Source: Caldilineaceae bacterium SB0661_bin_34 (lineage in GTDB: Bacteria > Chloroflexota > Anaerolineae > Caldilineales > Caldilineaceae). Taken from it: 33,524 bases of DNA. Of this stretch, positions 8,107-15,989 are shown piece by piece (position 1 is the first letter of the stretch; every line of letters starts with the position of its first letter). The translations under genes were made by a program, and so were the position numbers. Where the stretch lies: contig VXMJ01000047.1 in the NCBI GenBank assembly GCA_009841145.1, forward strand, positions 1 to 33,524, read 5' to 3'. The notes under the pieces were generated by a model. That model was not told the origin of the DNA and searched no databases. It saw only the letters and a program-made list of their open reading frames with translations.

Positions 8107-8502
8107 ATGTCCATCCATTCGCGTCTGGCTCTGGCAGCCATTCTGACCGTGCTGATCGGTGTGTTGGCAGCCTGCGGCCCAACCGGGATCATCATTCCGG
8201 AGCGTCCGCCGGAAGAGGGGATGATGGCCGACATGGACAAGGAAATGGATGCAGACATGTCCATGTCTGAAGAAGGGATGGACGACGGCATGATGGGTTG
8301 CACCGTCACCGTGATCGACGACGGTACGCGCTACCGGCGCGGCCCAAGCAGGGATGAAGGCGCGCTGGGCATGCTGGCTGCCGGCACAACCCTCAAACGG
8401 GTCGGGGTGTCCGCATCGGCGGACGGCGTATGGTTCGAAGTGGAGTACGCAGAAGGCCGGACCGCCTTCGTCCACAACTCCGTCGTGAACTCGAGCTGCT
8501 AG
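8107..8502 (+). CDS. Met/Asp-rich lipoprotein with bacterial SH3 domain
   Basis: A 131-residue precursor. Residues 8-22 form a lipoprotein signal peptide ending in the lipobox LAAC, with Cys23 as the predicted lipidated residue. A linker (about 38-64) is extraordinarily rich in Met, Asp and Glu, with repeated M-x-x-M and DMD patterns. A C-terminal SH3b-like domain follows (about 65-131: 'TRYRRGPSRDEGALG', 'GTTLKRVGVSADGVW'-type strands). SH3b domains usually bind peptidoglycan or proteins at the cell surface. The start at 8107 is set by AGGAGA ten bases upstream. It is convergent with the DM13 gene, whose linker is also Met- and acid-rich. The specific function is unknown; a metal-binding role for the linker is a guess. 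Confidence 0.72.
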   Translation: MSIHSRLALAAILTVLIGVLAACGPTGIIIPERPPEEGMMADMDKEMDADMSMSEEGMDDGMMGCTVTVIDDGTRYRRGPSRDEGALGMLAAGTTLKRVGVSASADGVWFEVEYAEGRTAFVHNSVVNSSC

Positions 8503-8577
8503 GGACAGGCCATTCGTTCCGTAGACGCACAAGGGCAGTTCCGTTCCGGCAAAATCCGGACCGAAACACAATCGCAG

Positions 8578-8605
8578 GGAAGGCGCACTGAAGTGCGCCT
8601 TCCTT
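8578..8605. terminator. Stem-loop terminator between convergent genes
   Basis: GGAAGGCGCACT (8578-8589) and its exact complement (8592-8603) form a 12-bp inverted repeat around a 2-base centre, effectively an 11-bp stem with a TGAA loop. A short TT-GTCC tail follows on the plus strand and CCTG-rich sequence on the other. The position between the converging lipoprotein and DM13 genes suits a bidirectional terminator. Confidence 0.7.
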
Positions 8606-8809
8606 GTCCTGCAGGGATTCAAAAATAAACGTTGGGCAACAGGTTCCTCTGCCAAACACAGGGCAGGGCTTTTGCGGGACATGCCCTTCCGCTTGATCTC
8701 AATGCCGGGTACACGGCGGCGGGAGGTTCAAGGTCAATGGGCCCCGGTCGGCAACATCCGGCGGGACGGGAATCCGGGCACACACCAGGCGGCGAGGCCG
8801 GCTGTCTGC

Positions 8810-9493
8810 CTACATGAGATTGGCCACACTGAACACCACCTTGAACGGCCGGCACCAGATCACCACCGACTTGATCGCCGACAGATCCACTTCGGCCGGA
8901 ATTTCGTAGTTCTGGTTGCCAACGTTGCCCTTGAGAATGCCTAGGTCAACGTAGTCCCCCACATCGCCGAACGTGGTCGCTTCCGTTCCGGTCGTCAACA
9001 GCACGTGCAGTTCAGGTCCGTTGGTGGACTTGAAGTCCTCCAGGCGCAGGACGCGGGACCCATCCGACAGCTGGTAGATGGCCGCCGTGCCCTCGGCGGC
9101 GTGAATTGGGTCGATGCGGCCGAACTCGCCCATGCCCAGAAGCATGTTTTCCGGAACCATTTCCGGCATCGGCTCCTCCGCAACCTCGGCGTCCGGCATC
9201 AGGACGGCCTCCGTCGTTTCCTTGACCATGGCCGGTTCGATGGCCTCGTCCTCTGCCATCGCCATGAGACCGTCCTTCATCTCGTCCGGCAGGGAGTTGT
9301 AGGCGGCCTTCTGTTCCTCGGTCATGTCGTCGAACGGAAACGCCTCGTCCACCACGTCGGTTTGGAAGAACGTCCACGGCTCGAATATGGCCGCGCCTCC
9401 TGCCAGAATTACTACGCCAAGAACGATGACGACATAGACAAGAGTACGGGACATGACTGTGCGCCTGAGTTTGTTGACAGCGTTCGTCGACAT
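8810..9493 (-). CDS. Membrane-anchored DM13 domain protein
   Basis: A 227-residue protein with an N-terminal membrane helix (about 17-37), an acidic, Met-rich extracytoplasmic linker (about 45-118) and a C-terminal DM13 domain (about 120-227). DM13 features are 'GTAAIYQLSDGSRVLRLEDF', 'NGPELHVLLTT', 'VDLGILKGNVGNQNYEIP' and a conserved cysteine in 'VVIWCRPFKVVFSVANL' (Cys214). DM13 domains have been proposed to act in extracellular electron transfer or redox chemistry through that cysteine. The ATG at 9493 has GCAGG seven bases upstream; Met14 at 9454 is an alternative directly before the helix. It is transcribed towards the SH3b lipoprotein gene, and the two may serve the same envelope process. 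Confidence 0.85.
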   Translation of the reverse strand: MSTNAVNKLRRTVMSRTLVYVVIVLGVVILAGGAAIFEPWTFFQTDVVDEAFPFDDMTEEQKAAYNSLPDEMKDGLMAMAEDEAIEPAMVKETTEAVLMPDAEVAEEPMPEMVPENMLLGMGEFGRIDPIHAAEGTAAIYQLSDGSRVLRLEDFKSTNGPELHVLLTTGTEATTFGDVGDYVDLGILKGNVGNQNYEIPAEVDLSAIKSVVIWCRPFKVVFSVANLM

Positions 9494-9527
9494 TATGGTA
9501 CCTGCCGCGACCGCGGAAACCCGGATG

Positions 9528-9557
9528 TTGACAGTTTTGCGACATCGCCATTAACAT
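9528..9557 (+). promoter_or_regulatory. Promoter of tRNA-Leu
   Basis: TTGACA (9528-9533), an 18-base spacer and TAACAT (9552-9557). The predicted start falls a few bases upstream of the mature tRNA 5' end at 9575. It may also serve the FtsB-like gene downstream. Confidence 0.6.
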
Positions 9558-9574
9558 TCCCCTTCGCAGGTTGC

Positions 9575-9659
9575 GCCGCAGTGGCGGAATTTGGCAGACG
9601 CGCTACATTCAGGATGTAGTGAGCTTACGCTCATGGGGGTTCAAGTCCCTCCTGCGGCA
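9575..9659 (+). tRNA. tRNA-Leu (anticodon CAG)
   Basis: An 85-nt class II tRNA. The 7-bp acceptor GCCGCAG/CTGCGGC is perfect and the discriminator is A at 9659. The anticodon stem CTACA/TGTAG encloses loop TTCAGGA, with CAG at 9610-9612. A long variable arm (GAGC-TTAC-GCTC) and a TTCAAGT T-loop are present. CCA is not encoded. It reads CUG codons, which suits this G+C-rich genome. Confidence 0.97.
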
Positions 9660-9763
9660 CCTGCACCCCCCGGCTTTCCCTCCGCGGCGGCGTGGTACGA
9701 TTCGTGCCGTCGCCCGCCGCCACTGTTTTCTCCTGCTTTGTTTCCGTCGGCCGGGCGGTTCGC

Positions 9764-10192
9764 ATGTCTGCCACACTTCCGGAGCCGGTCCCGCGCAAGC
9801 GCCACTCCGTCCGCAACCAGATTTTCCTGGCGATCCTGTTCGGGTTGCTGATCGCCTTCAGCGCCACCTATGTCCAGTTGATGCTGCAACGGGCCGAGGT
9901 GAGGGCCGAACTGGACCGGACCTCCAGCAAGTATGCCGAAGCCACGCAACGGGGCCTGCGGCTAGCCCAGCAGCTGGAATACGTGAAGACCGATGCCTAC
10001 CGTGAAACCGTGGCGCGGGACAAGCTGGGGCTGTCGCGGCCCGGCGATCAGGTGATGGCGGTCATCCTGCCGCGCGGCTACAGCCACACCGGAAGCGGCC
10101 TGCTCCCCCAGACCCAGGAAACATCGGTTCTGGACCTGCCCATCTGGGAACAGTGGTTGGCTCTCTTCAACATCGAAATCGATCTGTCCTGA
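9764..10192 (+). CDS. FtsB/DivIC-like septum formation initiator
   Basis: A 142-residue bitopic protein. A short basic N terminus is followed by one membrane helix (about 18-38), a coiled coil (about 39-72) and the conserved block VKTDAYRETVARDKLGLSRPGD (about 74-95). That block is typical of FtsB/DivIC proteins, which link FtsL and FtsQ/DivIB in the divisome. The C-terminal tail ends with 'WEQWLALFNI', a feature I associate with Chloroflexota members. Met at 9764 gives the best match to family length; the frame is open further upstream to 9692. No strong ribosome binding site is seen. It lies between tRNA genes and may be co-transcribed with tRNA-Leu. Confidence 0.82.
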   Translation: MSATLPEPVPRKRHSVRNQIFLAILFGLLIAFSATYVQLMLQRAEVRAELDRTSSKYAEATQRGLRLAQQLEYVKTDAYRETVARDKLGLSRPGDQVMAVILPRGYSHTGSGLLPQTQETSVLDLPIWEQWLALFNIEIDLS

Positions 10193-10299
10193 ACCGGGCG
10201 ACACGTTGTCCCGACAGCCCGCCGGCTCGGAGGAACCATCGTCGATTGCAGCCCCGGACCCAAACCATGGAACGCGACTCGGCCCGCGGCAGACCGCTG

Positions 10300-10329
10300 T
10301 TGACATCGAACCGAGGCCGTTGATACAAT
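10300..10329 (+). promoter_or_regulatory. Promoter of initiator tRNA
   Basis: Consensus TTGACA (10300-10305), an 18-base spacer and TACAAT (10324-10329), the latter preceded by TGA as an extended -10. The start is predicted near 10336, about 10 bases upstream of the tRNA. Confidence 0.8.
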
Positions 10330-10345
10330 CCCCGTCCAGTTTTGA

Positions 10346-10417
<72 letters not shown>

Positions 10418-10426
10418 CTGTCTTGC

Positions 10427-10455
10427 CGCCGACACTGTCCTGTCGGCGTCATTTT
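10427..10455 (+). terminator. Stem-loop terminator after tRNA-fMet
   Basis: CGCCGACA (10427-10434), a 6-base loop and TGTCGGCG (10441-10448) form a perfect 8-bp stem, followed by TCATTTT. It sits 10 bases after the tRNA and 4 bases before the next tRNA, so read-through is likely partial. Confidence 0.6.
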
Positions 10456-10459
10456 GCCC

Positions 10460-10533
<74 letters not shown>

Positions 10534-10566
10534 CTCATGCCGACCGCAGCTCGCGGCAAGACAGGC

Positions 10567-10602
10567 AAGGACAACACCGTTCCGGTGTTGTCCTTCGTTT
10601 TT
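10567..10602 (+). terminator. Rho-independent terminator of the tRNA cluster
   Basis: AAGGACAACACCG (10567-10579), a TTC loop and an exact 13-base complement (10583-10595), followed by CG and TTTTT (10598-10602). This is a textbook intrinsic terminator closing the tRNA unit before the convergent enolase-superfamily gene. Confidence 0.93.
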
Positions 10603-10693
10603 GGGGAGGCGAGCCGGGCCGTCTCCACCCGTTTCCGCAGCAGTCCCGCGCCATCGGCAATCCTGTCAACCATCTCCAGTCCAAGCCCCGAGA

Positions 10694-11857
10694 CTACACG
10701 GCGTGGACCGTGCCGTGCTCGTGGATGAAATCCCAGTTCAGGTCGTAGCCCAGACCGGGTCGGGTCGGCACGGTGACGTATCCCTCGTCGTCCATGGGAT
10801 CCCCGATCGAATTCAGGTAGGGCGGCACCACCTCGTAGTCGAGGCCCGGGGCCAGCAGGCCCCGTTCGTACCAGCCGCAGGTGTCCTCGCTGCTGGCCCC
10901 CAGCAGGGCCAGGTTGCCGTGGCCGCTCATGTGCACCTCGCAACGGACGCCGAAGCCCTCGCAGATGGCGATCATCTTGTGGCCGCCGGTGATGCCACCC
11001 CGCAGCACGTCGATCCGGCTCATGTCCGAGGCGCCGCGCTTGATCCAGTCGGCCCGCGTGTAGATGGAGCCGTGGGCGATTTCCGGACTTAGAATGGGAA
11101 TGGACAGTTCCCGGCTCAGCTTCTCGTAGTTGGAGACCTGGAACTCGTTCATGGGGTGCTCGTACCAGTAGAAGTCCAGTTCCTCCAGTACCCGGCCCAC
11201 CTTGACCGCCTCCTCGTAGCTGCGGTAGGTGCCCCAGGGATCGAAGCTGAGCACCATGTCCGGCCCCACCGCCTCGCGCACCAGGCGACAGGCCGCGATG
11301 TCCCAATCGATGTGGGACGGCCGTCCCGGGTCCGGTTCACCCGTCGCGGGGTTCCAGAAGTAGTAGGGGTGGATCTTGTAGTGCCGATAGCCGCGGGCCT
11401 GGCACTCCACGGCATGCGACGCGTAGGTCTCGGGCGCTCCGATGTTGGGGAACGTACTGCCGTAGGCCGGCACCTTGTCGCGGCAGCCGCCCAGCAGTTT
11501 GTGCACCGGCACTCCAAACGTCCGTCCCTGCAGGTCCCAGAGCGCGCAGTCCACGGCGCTGAGGATTTCCTCGGGGGTGTTGGACACCCACATCCAGTGC
11601 CAGATGCGTTCCCGGTCGAACGGGTCCTGCCCGACGATCAGCGAGCGGATGCGTCCCAGCATCATGTCGATGTCGTCCGGCCCCAGGCCGTTGCGGTCGC
11701 CGTGCCCCTTGCCGCCGAGGTAGTAGCCCTCGGCCCCTTCATCCGTGTGGATGCGCATCAGGGTCTGGGTCGTGGGTGCATCCGGCACCATCTGCCCTAA
11801 CTGGAAGGCCGACTCCGTCACTTCAAAGGAGATGATCTGCAGGTCGGTGATCTTCAT
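10694..11857 (-). CDS. Mandelate racemase / muconate lactonizing enzyme family protein (enolase superfamily)
   Basis: A 387-residue two-domain enzyme: an N-terminal capping domain (1-130) and a beta/alpha barrel. The Mg-binding carboxylates are visible at the family spacing: Asp206 (SFDPWG), Glu233 (YEHP) and Glu259 (SPEIAHG). A KIH motif at 161-163 and the Asp283/His309 pair (RIDVLRGG, EVHMSGHG) place it with the mandelate racemase subgroup, which removes a proton alpha to a carboxylate. Most such proteins are sugar-acid dehydratases. ATG 11857 is preceded by GAGCGAGG. It is divergent from the PhyH gene. It could supply the dehydratase step missing from the arabinose cluster at 22.9-27.2 kb, but the substrate cannot be read from sequence. 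Confidence 0.88.
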   Translation of the reverse strand: MKITDLQIISFEVTESAFQLGQMVPDAPTTQTLMRIHTDEGAEGYYLGGKGHGDRNGLGPDDIDMMLGRIRSLIVGQDPFDRERIWHWMWVSNTPEEILSAVDCALWDLQGRTFGVPVHKLLGGCRDKVPAYGSTFPNIGAPETYASHAVECQARGYRHYKIHPYYFWNPATGEPDPGRPSHIDWDIAACRLVREAVGPDMVLSFDPWGTYRSYEEAVKVGRVLEELDFYWYEHPMNEFQVSNYEKLSRELSIPILSPEIAHGSIYTRADWIKRGASDMSRIDVLRGGITGGHKMIAICEGFGVRCEVHMSGHGNLALLGASSEDTCGWYERGLLAPGLDYEVVPPYLNSIGDPMDDEGYVTVPTRPGLGYDLNWDFIHEHGTVHAV

Positions 11858-11961
11858 TGGTTGCCTCGCTCCATGCTGCGGATTGGGAAGCTGAATCCTA
11901 CCCGTGCCGCCCGCAGTCCGGGAACAACTCCGGAGCGGCCGTTCAGGCCAATGTTGACCGG

Positions 11962-11970
11962 TGCTATATT
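11962..11970 (+). promoter_or_regulatory. Extended -10 promoter for the PhyH gene
   Basis: TGC immediately precedes TATATT (11965-11970), an extended -10 element about 90 bases upstream of the PhyH start. No good -35 box is seen. Confidence 0.45.
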
Positions 11971-12061
11971 CGGGCTTGCGGGAGGAGACGGGTTGGCGGT
12001 CACCCGGCATCCTCTCCACCCGCCCTCCCATTCAGTCCCAACTTCGTGCAGGACAACCGGC

Positions 12062-12901
12062 ATGCAGGATTTCAACCCGGCAGAACTGGACCACTTCAGG
12101 GAACACGGCTACGTCGTCATCGAGAACGCGGTGGAGGCCATCGGCCTGGACCAAATCCGCGCGGCTTATGAGGAAATCCAGGCGGAGACCGCGCCCGCTT
12201 GGCAGGCCATGGTGGAGTCCGGCGTCATCAAGGGCGGATACGGCCACGGGCCCAATGCCCACACCATGAACAACATCCACAACCACCACGACCTGTGGCT
12301 GGACCTAGCCATGAACCCGCGCATCACGCCGCTGCTCAAGCAGATCACGGGTCCGGATGTCCAAACCATGGAAATGGTCTGCCATTGCCACCATGCCGGC
12401 ACCCAGGCCCACACCGGCTGGCACCGGGACTGGCCGGCCTGGACCCATCCCCAGTACACCCTCAAGACCAAGGCCTTCTACTTCCTGGACGACCAGACCG
12501 AGGACATGGGCTGCTTCTCGCTGGTTCCGGGTTCCCACCACCTGCCGGACGGCCCCCCGCGCGACCGGTACACCGGCAACACCCTGGAGGACATGCCGGG
12601 CCTGAAGAAAATCACGGGTCCCGCCGGAAGCGTGATCGTCTGGAACGTGCTCTGCTGGCACACGGGCCTAGCCAACACGAGCCCGCGCGACCGACGCATC
12701 GTCATCTACGGCTACCAGCCGTTCTGGGTCAAGAAATGGGGCCATGAACCGCCGCCGGAACGAATTGTCAGCTGGGCGAACACGCCGGCGCGCCGCCAGT
12801 TCATGGGGGTTCACGCGATGGAGGGAAGGGCCTCCTGGGATCGCAAGGACGTACCCTATCTGCCGGAACAGCTGGAGCGGCTGAAGACCATCCGCTTCTA
12901 A
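12062..12901 (+). CDS. Phytanoyl-CoA dioxygenase (PhyH) family protein
   Basis: A 279-residue Fe(II)/2-oxoglutarate-dependent oxygenase fold. The facial triad is visible as HRD at 121-123 and His200 in 'VLCWHTGLANTS', with an Arg about 9-11 residues later (209-212) for 2-oxoglutarate. The N terminus 'DHFREHGYVVIENAV' and 'CFSLVPGSHH' are family hallmarks. PhyH proteins hydroxylate many substrates, and this one cannot be assigned to phytanoyl-CoA. The start at 12062 has AGGACA about 8 bases upstream. A small CACCGG-CTT-CCGGTG hairpin begins one base after the stop. The gene is divergent from the enolase-superfamily gene, suggesting shared control and perhaps one pathway. Confidence 0.88.
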   Translation: MQDFNPAELDHFREHGYVVIENAVEAIGLDQIRAAYEEIQAETAPAWQAMVESGVIKGGYGHGPNAHTMNNIHNHHDLWLDLAMNPRITPLLKQITGPDVQTMEMVCHCHHAGTQAHTGWHRDWPAWTHPQYTLKTKAFYFLDDQTEDMGCFSLVPGSHHLPDGPPRDRYTGNTLEDMPGLKKITGPAGSVIVWNVLCWHTGLANTSPRDRRIVIYGYQPFWVKKWGHEPPPERIVSWANTPARRQFMGVHAMEGRASWDRKDVPYLPEQLERLKTIRF

Positions 12902-13128
12902 ACACCGGCTTCCGGTGGCCCGCATGGGGGAGTGCCGGACCATCATGAACGGTACCCGAAACTCCGTACTGTACCGGACTCCGGCCATCGGGTGTCCGCG
13001 GTGGTGTCATCCCTCCCACTCCACAGCCACAAACATCGGCCGTGCCGCTTATCACCTTGATACCACCTTGGCAGGATAGGCCTGTCCATGTGTATTCGAG
13101 TTTCACCGCAATTGGCAGGAGGTCAACC

Positions 13129-14508
13129 ATGAAAGCCTTTGTCGGATTTTTGGGACGTGAACGCCGACGCTCCTTGTGGGTAATTCTTTTCCTGGCCCTG
13201 GGCCTGTTGTTGTTCCGAACCACAGCGGTTTATGCGGCCCCTGACGATGAAACAGTCTTTGTGCTCAACACATTTGCCTTCCTTATTTGGGGGGCCTTGG
13301 TCATGTGGATGTCGGCCGGCTTCACCATGCTGGAGGCAGGTTCGGTACGCACCAAGAATGCCTCAATGATCTGTCTGAAGAATATCGGCCTTTATTCGAT
13401 TGCGGGGCTGGCCTACTACCTGATTGGCTACAACCTCATGTATGTGGATGTACAGTCGGTCATCGGCCAATTCGGCTTCCTGTATGGACCCACGGCCGAG
13501 GATCTGGCCTTGATGGCCGGCCAGGCGGAATCCACCGCAGCCGTGGTCGCGGGCGGCTATTCCACCCTGTCGGACTGGTTCTTCCAGATGGTCTTTGTGG
13601 CCACGGCCGCGTCGATCGTGTCCGGCGCGCTGGCCGAGAGGGTCAAAATGTGGGCCTTCTTCCTCTTCGTCCTGGTGCTGACCGCCATCATCTACCCCAT
13701 CGTGGGCGCGTGGACCTGGGGTGGCGGCTGGCTGAGCGCCCTGGGCTTCCAGGACTTCGCCGGCTCAACCGTGGTGCACAGTACCGGTGGCTGGGCGGCA
13801 CTGGCGGGCATTCTCGTGGTAGGGCCCCGGTTGGGCAGGTTTCGCCGGGATGGTTCTGTCAAACCGCTACCCCCATCCAACATCCTTGTCGTGACCCTGG
13901 GGGTCTTCATTCTTTGGTTTGGATGGCTCGGTTTCAACGGCGGATCCCAGTTGGCACTGGGCAGCGCCTTGGATGCGGTGGCCATGAGTCAGGTGATTGT
14001 CAATACCAATCTGGCGGCGGCAGCCGGTGTGATCGCGGCCATTCTGGTGTCGCGGCCCATCCTCGGACGAATGGATCTCTTTGCCGGATTGAACGGAGCC
14101 ATTGCCGGACTGGTAGCCATTACCGCGGGACCCGACATCGTGGAACCCTATTGGGCCATCATCATCGGTATCATCGGCGCCGTCCTGTGTACGGCCAGCA
14201 TCAAGTTGCTGGAAATCCTCAAGGTGGACGATGTCGTGGGCGCCGTGCCGGCGCATCTGGGTGCCGGTATCTGGGGCACGCTGGCCACAAGCATCGCGGC
14301 GGGCGCCAATCTGGGCGTGCAATTGATTGGTGTATTGGCTGTTGGCGCATTCGTGTTTGTGCTGTCCTGGCTGCTGTGGACGCTGCTGGACAAGCTCATG
14401 GGCGCCAGGGTGTCCCGGACAGTAGAACAACTGGGTCAGGATGTCGGCGAATTGGGTATCGAGGCCTATCCCGAATTTGTCCTCATGCCGGAAGATTTCG
14501 ACGAATAG
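13129..14508 (+). CDS. amt: Ammonium transporter, Amt/Mep/Rh family
   Basis: A 459-residue membrane protein with a cleavable signal-like N terminus (about 15-37) and about 11 membrane helices. It conducts ammonium across the cytoplasmic membrane for nitrogen assimilation. The signature DFAGSTVVHSTGGWAALAG (209-227) carries Asp209 and His217, and VDDVVGAVPAHLGAG contains His376. The two histidines correspond to the twin-His pair lining the pore (H168/H318 of E. coli AmtB), and the Asp-His spacing of 8 is the same. ATG 13129 is set by a strong AGGAGGT site. No glnK/PII gene follows, which is unusual for amt. An inverted TATCA-CCT-TGATA motif at 13050-13062 upstream could be a regulator site. 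Confidence 0.95.
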   Translation: MKAFVGFLGRERRRSLWVILFLALGLLLFRTTAVYAAPDDETVFVLNTFAFLIWGALVMWMSAGFTMLEAGSVRTKNASMICLKNIGLYSIAGLAYYLIGYNLMYVDVQSVIGQFGFLYGPTAEDLALMAGQAESTAAVVAGGYSTLSDWFFQMVFVATAASIVSGALAERVKMWAFFLFVLVLTAIIYPIVGAWTWGGGWLSALGFQDFAGSTVVHSTGGWAALAGILVVGPRLGRFRRDGSVKPLPPSNILVVTLGVFILWFGWLGFNGGSQLALGSALDAVAMSQVIVNTNLAAAAGVIAAILVSRPILGRMDLFAGLNGAIAGLVAITAGPDIVEPYWAIIIGIIGAVLCTASIKLLEILKVDDVVGAVPAHLGAGIWGTLATSIAAGANLGVQLIGVLAVGAFVFVLSWLLWTLLDKLMGARVSRTVEQLGQDVGELGIEAYPEFVLMPEDFDE

Positions 14509-14741
14509 GAGGGCACGACATCCCGCGCACACGCCTGGAAGCAAACCTGGAAACCAGCTGCCAGCATCCATGACTTCGGAACGTAAACTCCTTCCCACGA
14601 CAGCGCGAGCGGTCCCCATGTGACAGATGCGAATCCGGAACCGGCGTTAACCACAGTTTGGTCGGCACCCGGTCCGCGGCACAACGGCCCCTGTAGCCGG
14701 CCACTTCGGTGGTAACGTTCCATTGCCGAGCCCCCGGCGTG

Positions 14742-15875
14742 TTACTCGGCATCCAGGCTGAACAGTTCCTCCGTGTTCATCAGTGTGGTAAGGATCACGG
14801 GTTCATCCTCGGTGACCAGCGCCAAGTCCTCCAGGTGATACAGGAATCCTTGTGAATCCTTGACTGCAGGCTCGATGTCGATCACCATCCCGGGGAGGAG
14901 CTCGGCTTCGTTGCGGGCGTGCAGGATGGGATGCTCGTGCAGTCCGATGCCCAGGCTGTGCCCAATGGCCTGGCTGGTTAGGGTCAGATCCCGGTCTGCC
15001 AGAGCCTGTTGCGCGCGGAGGTATATTTCGCCGGCCTTGGTCCCGGGGCGCAAGGCTGCGATGGTTTCGCGCTCGCATTCCCGCAGGCGCCGATACACCG
15101 AACGCTGTTCGGCCGAGGCGGAGCCCACCACGGCTGTACGGGCCACATCCGACTGATAGCCATCGAACACCCCGCCCACGTCCACGCGCAGGATTTCCCC
15201 GGCAAGCAGTTGCTTGGCACTCGGTGATGGATGATTGAACGCCGTATTGGCTCCCGCCGCCAACGTGAGCCAGAGCGATTCGGCTCCCTGGCGCAGGACG
15301 TGCGCGGACAGGCGGTCCGCCATTTCCTTTTCCGTATGCCCCGCCTTGGTCTGACGAAACGTGTCAAGGATCGCCTGCTCCGTGTCCAGCCCGGCCTGGG
15401 TTAGGCGAGCCACTTCCGCATCTGTCTTGACAGCCCGCGCCGTATCGAAAACCGGATCTCCGTCAAGCAGAACCGACGCAGGCAGGAGACCGGCCAGCTC
15501 CTCGACATAGGTACTGGCCAGGAAACGCTTCTCAATGCCGATGCGGGCCGTCGCACCGTAGCGCCCGCGAATGAATTGGGCCAACGCCTGCATGGGCGAT
15601 TCCCGATGCTCCAGGTAGATCTCCAGATCCGTGATCCAGGATTCCTCCCGCAGCTGGGCTTCCTCGCTGTAACAGGCCATGATGCCGGGTTCCCGATCCC
15701 GTGCCAGCAGCGCGAAACAGAGTCGTTCTGGAATGATCCGCTGCGAGAGGAGCCAGGCATCGGTGACATAGAAAAAATTCTCCAGGGAAGTGGCCACCAA
15801 CACATCCAAGGCGGCCGCTTCCATGCCTGCATGGAGGCCCTGCAAGTTGATGCGGGAAGGAATTGGATGGGCCAA
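14742..15875 (-). CDS. M24 family metallopeptidase (Xaa-Pro aminopeptidase-like)
   Basis: A 377-residue protein with a creatinase-type N-terminal domain (1-150) and a pita-bread catalytic domain. The five dinuclear metal ligands are all present: Asp232 and Asp243 (VDVGGVFDGYQSD), His306 (GHSLGIGLHEHP), Glu335 (DIEPAV) and Glu349 (YHLEDLALV). This argues for a metal-dependent aminopeptidase or dipeptidase rather than creatinase, which lacks the metal site. The start is a TTG at 15875 with AGGAG about 8 bases upstream. It is the last gene of the minus-strand transporter and enzyme series, 114 bases after the flavoprotein, and probably finishes peptide breakdown. It has no signal peptide, so it is cytoplasmic. 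Confidence 0.9.
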   Translation of the reverse strand: MAHPIPSRINLQGLHAGMEAAALDVLVATSLENFFYVTDAWLLSQRIIPERLCFALLARDREPGIMACYSEEAQLREESWITDLEIYLEHRESPMQALAQFIRGRYGATARIGIEKRFLASTYVEELAGLLPASVLLDGDPVFDTARAVKTDAEVARLTQAGLDTEQAILDTFRQTKAGHTEKEMADRLSAHVLRQGAESLWLTLAAGANTAFNHPSPSAKQLLAGEILRVDVGGVFDGYQSDVARTAVVGSASAEQRSVYRRLRECERETIAALRPGTKAGEIYLRAQQALADRDLTLTSQAIGHSLGIGLHEHPILHARNEAELLPGMVIDIEPAVKDSQGFLYHLEDLALVTEDEPVILTTLMNTEELFSLDAE

Positions 15876-15989
15876 GGGTGAACTCCTAGATGATGAGGAC
15901 CGTCGAATGCACGGCTGTGCGGCTACGGGTGACGGAATGCGCCGGCCCTTCCGGTGTTCATCGGGCGCGGGAGAACGGGCTGCTGTCCC

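Noticed and set aside
14742-15875. M24 gene as a true creatinase
   Set aside because: All five metal ligands are retained, whereas creatinase lacks the metal site.
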